DNA from: Symsagittifera roscoffensis
Lineage: Eukaryota > Xenacoelomorpha > Acoela > Convolutidae
NCBI RefSeq assembly: GCF_963678635.1
Contig: NC_087063.1
Span: 32,872,599-32,936,598, forward strand
DNA: 64,000 nt
Reading direction: 5' to 3'
The translations under genes were made by a program, and so were the position numbers. The notes beneath the pieces were generated by a model that saw only the letters and a list, made by a program, of their open reading frames with translations, was not told the DNA's origin and did no database searches. Of this stretch, positions 47,740-58,500 are shown piece by piece; position 1 is the first letter of the stretch; every line of letters begins with the position of its first letter.

Positions 47740-48170
47740 AGAATCAATGATTTTTTCAAAAAACAATTCAAGTATCAAATTTCAAATAATGGATGTCTTT
47801 ACAGCTCTTTGAATTTCAAGAACAGTTTACGATTGGCACTTGTTTGCTAAATCTAACTCAAGTTGAGAAAAATGGAGTAGTAGGTAAATAATTATTCCGC
47901 TGAGAAATCTAAAAAATTAAATTCCTTTTTCAAAACTGATATCGATCTTTCTTTTTTTTCGAGCCACATCCTCTTTCATACTTGGAGAGCGAGCTTTGAT
48001 TACCTTTCATCAACTGAACTTCAAATGAACTTGACAAGCAATCACATATGAAACATTTAACAATCAAAATTGAGCATGAACAATTTAAATCACTATGTAA
48101 GTGATAAATCACTTCGTTTTTTAACACTCAAATCAAAAATTTTATAGACCTTAGGATTCAAGAATTCTCC
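47740..48170 (+). repeat. Interspersed repeat family C, copy 1
   Basis: Ordered blocks: AGCTCTTTGAATTTCAAGAA, ACGATTGGCACTT, AACTCAAGTTGAGAAAA, GAGAAATCT, AAAACTGATATCGATC, TTTTTTTCGAGCC, GAACTTCAAATGAACTTG, ATTGAGCATGAACAA and GTGATAAATCACTTCGTTTT. The same order is seen at 52310-52640, 58080-58640 and 59140-59500. It is non-coding and its ends are undefined; it could be a SINE tail, a solo LTR or a Helitron-like repeat. Confidence 0.65.
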
Positions 48171-48698
48171 CAAAAAAATTATCACGACCTATATAAGAAT
48201 CTGAACTACATTCATAAACACTTAATCGCCAATAATACAGCGATAAATTGCTACTAATAAGCATCAAAACTGCCACCAAAAGGAGATTTTACTTGTGAGT
48301 TAGGTTAGAAAAAAACGAATTCAAATATAACAAAAGGCTGTTGTTGTTGTAAACTTGTTTACTGCATGTACGGGTTTCTGACATGGTTTGATTGCTTGGT
48401 TGTCTGTCTCTAGATTTGTTTTACGATGCTTGGTTGGTTGCCAATCGTTTATTTTCTAGTACTCTGGTTCAGTTGAAACAGATTGATTTGTTGGTTTCGG
48501 CTCCTCCCGTGGCAAAAATGCACCATGGTTCTCCCGGGGTGCCCCTGGGTAGGAGGAGAGTCCCCCAATTCCAGTGCAAGGCCCGTCTATTGTAACAGCG
48601 TCTTGCCTATTTGCTAGTGGCACGATTCGATTGTGCCAGTGGTTAAGGTTGGTTGTGTTGTCGGCTCGAAGTAACTAGTCATCATATGAGCCATGCTG
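48171..48698. other. Region left of the LINE fragment
   Basis: About 48360-48660 is G/C-richer than its surroundings and lies directly downstream (minus strand) of the LINE coding tail, so it may be the LINE 3' untranslated region. No gene is recognised. A short block at 48240-48310 (CTGCCACCAAAAGGAG and GTTAGGTTAGAAAAAA) belongs to the tRNA-linked interspersed repeat. Confidence 0.35.
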
Positions 48699-48995
48699 TT
48701 AGCTGAGGTTTAAGAACACAGCAGATTTTATGGAGTCTACTGTGAGGTCTGTCGGATTTTGTTGACAGTTGAACAGATGTTTGGTATCGTGCGGCACAGT
48801 TTTGCATAGAGGGAATTCATTTGTCCTTCGAGGATCCAGTCTACTCATGTAGGAGTTTAGGCGGGTACTATTACCGGAACGTAGTTGTGATAGAATGACT
48901 TTAGTGTCTCGTGATAGTTTGGGTTCGTCCTCATTAATTTTTGTTGGGCGGGAGCCAGTGACTTTGTAGTAGTTGCAACGGATAAATCTTGACAC
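48699..48995 (-). pseudogene. C-terminal tail of a LINE (Jockey/I-group-like) ORF2
   Basis: The 98-codon frame contains LSQLRSGNSTRLNSYMSRLD, then FPLCKTVPHDTKHLFNC and NPTDLTVDSIKSAVF. LRSG...LNSY followed by a PLC...HDTxHLFNC zinc-finger-like pattern and NPTxLT is the standard end of ORF2 in Jockey and related LINEs, after the RT domain. The usual first CxxC is partly lost (only one Cys, in PLC). Upstream on the minus strand (beyond 48995) there is no RT, so this is a 5'-truncated insertion, as LINEs typically leave. It lies about 500 bases downstream of the MIEAP-like gene, on the same strand. Confidence 0.75.
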
Positions 48996-49441
48996 ATCAT
49001 TCCGATGAAAATTTCTCAGTGCTTTTTGTTATTCAACCATGTTGATTTCTTTGTTCTCATCCAAAAACAACTCAATTTCATAACAAAAGGCTCGCGTGTG
49101 CTGGTAAAAAGGACTTTCAAATTTTGCGATCGTAGCTGAAAAAATTCTTGCAACATACTGCAGCATACTTACTATCGCAAAGTTGCTCATGTGCTCGCGC
49201 TTTAAAATTCTAATTTCTGCGATAACTTGTTAATTACTGTTAAAACGGAAATCTTAAAGATTAAAATTCTAAAATGTACAAACTCATTTATCAAGATTCG
49301 ATTAAATTCTATTCAAAATTCAGTTCAAATAACAAATTGAAAGACATAGAAAAAAAATTACATAGCAAAAACCCCACAGTCGCTCCCAACAAGCATTTCT
49401 TTTTATTCAAAACTCTTGAGTTGTGAATTTCGTAAAATGAG

Positions 49442-49447
49442 TTTATT
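49442..49447 (-). promoter_or_regulatory. Candidate polyadenylation signal of the MIEAP-like gene
   Basis: TTTATT on the plus strand reads AATAAA on the minus strand, about 55 bases beyond the stop codon at 49501-49503. Confidence 0.5.
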
Positions 49448-49500
49448 GCTATGTATATCCCGAAAAGATCTGCAAAGAGTCAAGTTACTATTGTGCGTGA

Positions 49501-52500
49501 TTATGTTACAACTATGGCCTTAGACACACAATGACCTGTCGTCTGCTCGATCAATGCTGGCCATATAAAACTGACGACCTCTTCTTTGCTCTGATCAGAA
49601 GAGTGAAATCTGTTCATACATGTTGGATCAAAGTTGGTGTGGTGGTAGTTAATGTGGTAACTGGGGTTAGATAGTAGTAATAACCAGGCCAGTTTGCAGC
49701 ACTCTCTCACATAGTTCAACAGTGGTTTGCATGTCTTAAGTGAGGGATAGTCGAAAAGTGTCTGAAACAGCTGCTGACAGACTTCGTTGAAGTTGGGGTC
49801 TGTGTTTCTAGAGGCGGCTGTCTTCCGCATCTGTTCCATCACCACTTTCTGCATCTCTTCCTGCTCTTCTGAAGTGCTCAGATCACTCGCAGATTGTACT
49901 GGAAACAGACCTTCAAAGATTGATCAACACAAAAAACACAATTTTCGAAGCAACATTATAAATCTAGCGATCAGGTTAGAAAATTAACTGAGTTCAATTA
50001 CATCAATACTTTGGAAAAAATAGTTTTAATATTATATTGTGATACTTGCGAAAATACACTAAAAATTTGCTTTGTTTGCATTTCAAGAATATCCAAAAGA
50101 AAATTTGATCTACTTTGATTTAAATTTTCAACTGTTAGCTAACATCTATTTTGAGACTACATAAGCGTTCCTTATAATAATTTATTAGCTGAAAGTTAGT
50201 AACTTTGGCGTTTCCCATTTATCCCCTTAAAGTAGCTTTTACCTCTAGTGTGCTTTGGAGATCCAGAGTTCGATCCAGTTGGCGTTGATGAAGAAGATGC
50301 TGTGGAGGCAGTGGTCAGACCAGTCAGCTTCTTAGTGACTGCCTCCGCCGCATCCTCCTCACTCACAGCAGACATTCCGAGAAGCACAAACACCTGTCTA
50401 GTCGACTCCTCGATACTTCGCTGCACAGATCGGAACGAAAGCTAAAACAACAGAACCATGTTCATGCTTTTCAAGAGAAACTTCAAAAAATAAGTTGCGT
50501 TCTCGAAGCGCATTTTCCTCTAACAAACTCGGTTTTGTGGTATGAACTAGCAGCGGAGATCTATTTTCCAATGAACTTTTTAAAAAGATACCGTGTATTC
50601 GTAAACAACATGAGCCAAAAGATGGATACATTTTCCACAAAAACCGCCACAACTAAGTCAAAAAACATTGTAGACGCCTCCGTTCAATCATTTATCCATT
50701 TCCGCATTAAAAACCGCAACTCACCACCACGACTGAGAAGAGTATCTTCTGCTTCAAGTCAGTACTGTGTGCAATTGCCTCCACATTAGCCGAGTCACTG
50801 TCGCTGATCTGCTGGTGGTCATCCGCCTCACTCACTCCTATGATGTCATCCAGGGCATCCATCGCATCTGGTCTCAACTCGCAGTAGAGCAGCTGGCTGT
50901 ATCTCTCAATCAGCTGGCTCGGTCTGTTAGAGTCACTCAGAGTCTCAAAAGAGCCACTCGATTCCACTTTGCGCTGAATTGAGTCAGATATTCTAAAGCA
51001 CAACCAAGTCTTCTTTAACCTTGTAAATGTTGTTATTAATATACCTACAATTAAAGCTTGATATAATAACTTCACGAAAGGTTTAATCAAACCACTACCA
51101 AGTTCAAATTCGGATAAGAGCCTGTATCTATGTTTATAGAAGCGGAGAAATTATGATGTGTTTAAGATCTTCAACTATCAGTCGAAATTTCGGAGGCCCA
51201 ACATGACCCTAGCTCTTGTCTGAAGCTTAGAACTTATACCAGTCCAGAAAATGAACCACAAAACGTATGACGGTTTAATCAGAACAGCGGTTCTGCCTTC
51301 AAGTTGTATTTTCCTGCTTTCCTTCCTAAAAAGATGATTTTAACATCTGGATATCTACGTTTTAGACAGAGTCGAAGCTACACTTCGCAAACACAAGCAA
51401 AGAAACGACAAGTATCTCAAAAAAGGCAAAATGAAAAAAAAACAATAATTTCCAAAAAATCTCGCAAGCTTGCTGATATATTTATTATAAATTGGTCCTT
51501 GATTCTGGAGATACAAATTTTCATGGTTTGAAATTCAAGAACACATTTAAAAGACATTTTAAATAAAAATAATAGCAACAATACTTTTCGTGTCTTCAGT
51601 TTTAACCAACAGTTTATCCCACTTTAAATAAGAAAAACTCGTCCAGTTGCTAATTATTGGATGATACCGATTTTTTTTGCATGCAAACAAGCATGAAATT
51701 ACAGCTCCCCAAACTTCTTCAAGCAAAAAGTTAGCTACAAATCTTCAATCAATTACTTTTGATGTTGCCAAAAAAATAGTCAAGTACTGTACGTTCGTGC
51801 AGTATAGGTATATGTTCTTGCATTATAATTTGTTAAAATTGTCTACAAACTATAAATGTAACATATTTGAGTGACCGTGCTGTGTTAATAAACTGTGAAT
51901 TAAAAAGTATGTATTGATTTAGATGCAAGTACCATATTAAACTTGAATGCTTCTGAAGATTTGATGGTTTTATAACTCAATGAATATGCTAATTGCCATT
52001 AAACGTTTAAGCCGGTGACTTGACTTGAGATCAACAATTGGATCTGGAAACTCTTAAGAAAAAATTATTGCATCGATAAAATTTGAGATTCAATTGAAGG
52101 CACTTTCCAGATCTAAATTTAATTGAGAAAATCGTGCATACATAAAACAGTCCAATACGACATAGCCCCATAAAAACAGTCCAAAACGCCAAGAACATAG
52201 CCAACAGAGTTTGAAAACAGCCAATGAACGCAAGTAGACAGAACAAAACACTGTCTTGTTTATTGAAACATCTCAACTTTCGAATTTCAAAGAAAAACAA
52301 AGCCAACACTCGGTTGGAAAAGAGACAATGAACGCAAAAAAAAACAAATGACTTGTTTTTTGAAAAAATTTCAACATTCGAATTTCAAACAAGATAAATT
52401 AAAGCTCTTTGAAATTCAAGAGCATTTTATAATTGGCATTTTTCATAAATTTAACCCAATTTGAGTAAACTGGATTATCCGTTGGGAAATCTGTAACTTA

Positions 52501-55500
52501 AATTCCACCTTCGAAACCTGAAATCGATCGCATTTTTTTCGCGCCATTTCAGTTTTCATCATTGAAGGTTTATTTTGCCTACCTTCTAGCTAATGAACTT
52601 GAATTAAACTCAAAAAGTGTTAAGGGTATTCATATGTGCATTTATAATAAGGAATGCCCTTCTTTTGTTATCAGCGCATCATCGCGAACTATAGAAGAGT
52701 CTGAACAACGTTCATCGACTCTTAAAAAAAGATGACCTTGAAGCTCTGAAATTTATGATTGACACTTTTTTGATTGAATCAACCCAATTTGAAAAAACTT
52801 GGCCAAGGGAATTCGAAAAAAATCAGCTAAGAAACTTTGCAACACATGCATACAAACGATTCTAACCATTGAGTTGACGCAATATCAGGTGATTAGGCCG
52901 ATATATCATCGCTCATAATAAAAGTGAACGAAGTTGGCTCCTCCATCTTTGGTATATTTTTTCTCGACGAAATCTTTTTATAGCTTGTTGATTCGCAAAA
53001 GAGCATGAAAATAACTGCTGCCGCGGTGTAACATCATCGCAAACTTCTGTCCGATATTTGAAAGTGTTTTGAAATTAAACTTTTTGATGTCAGCAGGATC
53101 GTGAAAGTAGCAGTGATCTTTAAGAATTTCAGAAAAATCATTTTTTTTTTCAAACGCGTCCATTACAACTGCTTTGTGCGCACCGCCAAGAAAAGGAGTT
53201 ATCCGACAGTTCTCGATGCTTAATGAAAGCATACCCTTCAAAATTAACAGGTCAAAGTTTTAATTGAACCGAACTAGCATAGACCGCACCTCCGATGCTT
53301 CAAACATCAGATAAAAAAAGTGAAAATTGTATATAAAATATATGAAAAATAACGAAATGAATACAACCGTAACAATTGACTGATTATCTGACAACGCTTT
53401 TAATTTCAAAAACTGAACAAAAAAAATAAATTCAACTTAAAGATTCTTGTGAAACTAAATGAGTCAAAACTGGGTTTCAGCTCTTAGTACTTTTAAATAA
53501 GTAACATTCAACAGCACTTTCCATTTCCAAAAAACTTTTGAAACTGTTTCATTACGAAAATCATTAGGCTCATAAATGAGATTCATGTTTAACTTAATTG
53601 TTACTTTCATTTGCCCGTACCCATTTCATTTGCTGTCATCAATTGTTAAATCCAGATCAATTAAATTGAAAATATTTTTCAAGACTCTTTTTTTCTTAGT
53701 TTAATTTTTTTCGAAACATCAATAAATGTCAGTTTCAAAAAAAACAAACAATTTGAGCAACTTTTGAATTTCAAACTTTCTTTTTGAGATCTAAGTTTTT
53801 GAAAATTTGTGCTAGATCATGAAGTACGGCTTGTCTCGGAACCTAAGACAATCTGACTAATTTGCTACAGGGTTGTGAAATTCCAACGTTGTGAAACATT
53901 TTCATATCTGTTTCTTGAAAACGTATCAAAAAAAGTCATAATATAATAACGTTATATCTCGGAAACCAAATGATGTTGAAAAAGCTTAAATATTGCGAGA
54001 TAGTAAGGCATTAAAATATATGAAAGATACTTTCCATTGCTGGTAAGTAAAAAGTAAAACATCGAAGTGCTGATAGTTATTTACTCGCTGACAAGCTACC
54101 TACCAGAATCATCGGGAAAAATTTTTTTATCAGATGGTGAAACAGTCATTTCGATCAATCGGGCAATGTTTCGGATAGTTTAGAATTGGACTTATGTTAT
54201 GAACTTTGTTATGGTTTTTTCAGATTTTTTCTGTATTAGACTGTTTTGGACAGACACGGAGAAAATGCATCATATGAGAACTAAAAATATATACACCGAG
54301 GCAAAATTCTTAAACACAAGCTAAAGGGTAGAAATTAAAACCTTTCAAAACAATTATTAAAACAATCTTTTGAAAATTTTAAAAAACTGTCCAAATTCGA
54401 AAAACAAAAGAATATGAGCAGTCACGTTTGGAGGCCACATCTGCAACTTTGAGAGTAACTTAACTTCAACCCGCCATTGGGTCGAGCGTTTTATTTTTTG
54501 AGAAGTTTTTAAGAATTTTTAAATTATCACTAAATTGTCGTATCTAAAAAACATCGGAAAATTAGTTTTCTTAAATTTTAGAGAAATAAGTTCTCTGAAA
54601 TTGTTGAAAAATCATAAAAAAAGTGTCTCGGAAAAAAAATATTTAAGCAGGCAGATTCGAAGGTCAGATTCAAAACACCTGAGAGAACCCTTCCAGCACC
54701 TAACATAGATTTAAAAAACTTCACAAAATTTTAAGTTTTCGACAAGTACTTCTGAAAACTTCACGTCATGTCTCCGAAACCAGAAGGATTTGGGCAATCA
54801 TATTTGTAGCCAAGAATCGCAACCTGTAAGAGCAATCTGTGAGAGCACCCTGACAGCACCCCACTATAGTGTTAGCAATTTCAAATGATGACGTTTGGAA
54901 ATTTTTGAAAAATCGCAACAATCGTCAAACCTCGTAAGCTTAAAGATTTTGTATTCATATTAGATGGCCATATTCGTAACTCCCAGAAGAAATCTGACGT
55001 ACCCAGCCAGAGGGTTGCTAATTTCGAATTTAGTTTAATTAAAACAAACGATAAACAAAGAAAACAATGTATAGATGGATGAATCCCACCTTTACACTAT
55101 CCTTCACTGCGCTGCCCTTCTCCTTCCCTCCCTTGCTGGCATCATTTTGGAAAATCGAAAAACTTAAGCTTTGTTATATACGATATAGCTTGAACTCGCA
55201 AAAATTCTTTCGTTAAACAAGCAAAAATAATAGCTGAAAAAAGTTAAACACGGAAAGATAAGTAAAAGCCCGCATATAAATAGATTATAGATTATCCGGG
55301 TGACACACATCTAACAAAGAGCTTACTCCAAAACATTGACAACCACTTAATTTCTATAGTTTTTCATGATATACTTTTTCTATGCCAGCTTTAATCGATC
55401 AAAAACGTGATCTTAAGATTTTCTTTGTTCAGCTGTTTACTTTCATAAACAAAAAGCATATAGAAAATAAATCCCCATTTTTGTCTTTTTCACTTCCTTG

Positions 55501-58500
55501 CCAAATTTCATTTCATTTCATTTCAGGTCAAACCCAGTTCGCAGAAATCAAATTGAAGAATTGTATTGAAAAGGGCAAGGTCAACCAACACACAACTACA
55601 AAGTGGGAATGAACTTAAATATGATCACATATGCTACAAATGCGTTCATTAAAAGATTTCACAATTCATTCAATCATTTTAAATTTGATGAAAATTTTTA
55701 TAATGCGTTTTCAGTGTCGCTCAGTACATTAATACTTTGAACGTGGACGACATAGTGAATAGTAACTTTAACCGCGAATGGAACTTTGTTAAAACTACCT
55801 ATTTTGAACGTATTTTAGCTCCACTTCTAAACTTACCGGAGAAAACAACTGAAATGGTGAAATGAATTAGCAGTTTGCGCAATAAGTTATCAAGCCGCCA
55901 AAACAAAAGCGAGAAAGAAACTTTTACTTCAAAACAAAATAACGCGACCAGAATAAACCAAGCCAACCGAACTGAGAAACGTTGCAAAAATGCATAATGA
56001 AACATCCTTCAACTTACCTGTTCATCAGTGTTTCTTCTCTTTTCTGCAAGTGGTGGATGGACTGCCTCGCGCCCTGCAACTCAATCTCCAGCTGATTAAT
56101 TCTACTCCTCAACAACTCCACCTCCTCGCGAGAGGAATCCTCCGAGTTGCGCTTGGCGTTGAATTTCACATTCCTTGGAGTGGTAGCTGAAAAAAAACAT
56201 TCACATGCTCGGAGATTTAATCATCATTAACTTGGAAAAAAAATGACTTCAAGAAAAATAAACAAAAAAGAATAAATACTACTAATACTCATGACATCAC
56301 AGCCACATCAACCACGGAAAAACATAGCCAACAGAGAGCTGAACACAGAGGCGAACCGGAGCTTCGCATCACTTGCGATAAAAAAATGAATGACTATGAT
56401 CAGCAGCAAATGAAGACAAAATCTTCAAAAAAATTCGTTTTGTTTTGTCTAAAAGTTTAACACAGAGGCGTAGCTGCGCTTCGCAAAAACTAGCAGGAAA
56501 CGACAAAGCAGCTTTAGAAAGTAAAATAAAAAAAACAGAAATGAGCCTCGAATTAGTATAACTTAGCAACGTATTGGCTTCAAACCTTTAAGAACGTTTA
56601 ATAATCAGCAAACACTAGTCGCAAATAAAGCAGCTACCTGTGCTAATAAATTGCCAAAGCCATGCAGAAAAAGTGGCACCAAAAACAAATAGTCACATTT
56701 TTGCAGGAAATAATTTGGAATATAACAAACTAAAGGCATCCACATTAACTTTATGAAGCAAATTGGTAATCATAAAACCACGCCTTGCATGAATTATGCA
56801 ATTTAAAAGAAATCGAGTTTTCGGAAATCGAGTTTTCATTATTGTTATGTTATTTGAAACAAACAGCTTTTTTCGGTTCAATTGATGAACTAAGCCTATT
56901 GATGAACTTATTACTATTCGAATGTCAAAACACATGCTATCGAAAAATTCCGAAGGTGCCCCAAAAGTGGCACCAATATTTGCGACTTAGGTTAGAAAAA
57001 AAAGAAAAGTATAAAAGCAATGCTACCTTAAGTTCGCTAGTGTAAAAATTGCCAAATAGGACAAAAAATTCCTGGAAAAAAATTATTTGCCTCATTAGAA
57101 ACTCTAGAAAGAGTTTTCAAAATGCTAAAAAGAAACTGAAGCTTTCTGCGGGAACTAAGCCGACGAAAATCAGCAGACAGACATTTAGGTCTAAAATATT
57201 CGAAAATGTTCAGTTTCCACAAAAAAAAACAGATTACGACTGGAAACGAACTTCTGGGATTTATCGTCTGAAGTATGGTTCTTACAACTGCAACAAATCA
57301 CAGAACGCTCCATGAAATTATAAAGAAAACAGCTTCCAAAAACCTTTAATGAACAGCATGAAAAAAAATCAAAAAATTCCAAAAAACAGTAGCACTCAAT
57401 TACTTGCCCAAAACCGAAATACACTGAAAAAATTTTAGTTTGAGTAAAAAAAAGCCCAACTTCAGGCAAAAGTTGTGCTGCGGCCACTAAGCCGACAAAA
57501 AAGCAAACAAACAGAAGTCCGACAAAGAATTTTGACACGGAGAAAATTTTCCGCTTACAAAAAAAACAGGTCTTGGCCCGATTCGAACTATAGACATTTG
57601 TCTTTCAAGGCAGGCGAATTAGCTCTTCGCCACATGCGGGAATTACCGCCTGAATTTTGATTTCACATGAAGCACAGGTAAAATCATTCAAGCGATTCTG
57701 TTAAACTAGTTTTAACCTGAAAAAGTCTATATTCCGGTTTGATAACTCTTGTTTTCAGTTTACAGAATTTACATCATTGATTCATCATACCTGATGTTGA
57801 TACTGAAGTGGCTCTGTGACCGGGTGGGATATTCTGAGGCGTCGCAAAGTGAAGGAAATCTCCATTCGAATCGCCCGATTGGGAGGAGGGAAGGGATGAA
57901 GATATGTCTCCGACTGTGCCATTTTGCAACACTGATTGACCTGCGAATAGAACGGCATAGTAGAATTAGAAAACATTTCGTTTTTTATTCACTAAGACCA
58001 AATAATAAACAAAGGTAGCCAGTTACAGTGCGAGCAGTACAAATTTTATCGAACATCGTTGCTACTTAAAAACAAAGAAAATTAAAACATAGACAACAGA
58101 CAGTTGGAAAGTGTTAATGATCTCAAAGAGCTCTGATTAACATGACTTATTTTTTCAACATTCAAACAAAAAATTTTATTGAATTTTGTTTGAATTTCAA
58201 GAATCTTTTACGGCTGATAATTGACATTTTTTTTTCAAAAAAAGGGCCCGACTAGAAAAAACGGAATCAATATGTAGATTTTTTATTCGGCAATAAAAGC
58301 TCAAAATAAAATTCCACTTTCGAAGCTAAAAAACCATTCACGATTACTGGCGTCATTTCCACTTTGGTTATGGGTGAGTGTAATTTGCCTTCATTTTAGC
58401 AATTGAACTTGAATTGAACTGGACAAGAAACCAAAAATCAAATAGCGAACAATCAAATTTGAGCATAAACAACTGAAATCACTGTTAAAGGATAAATCAC

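Larger units (their letters stand above)
50993..56017 (-). other. Large third intron of the MIEAP-like gene, repeat-filled
   Basis: This 5-kb intron contains one repeat C copy (52180-52640), a short C/hairpin-repeat fragment near 51363, a low-confidence frame at 52978-53241 and the second satellite block (53850-55320). The remainder is AT-rich without recognisable features. Confidence 0.6.
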
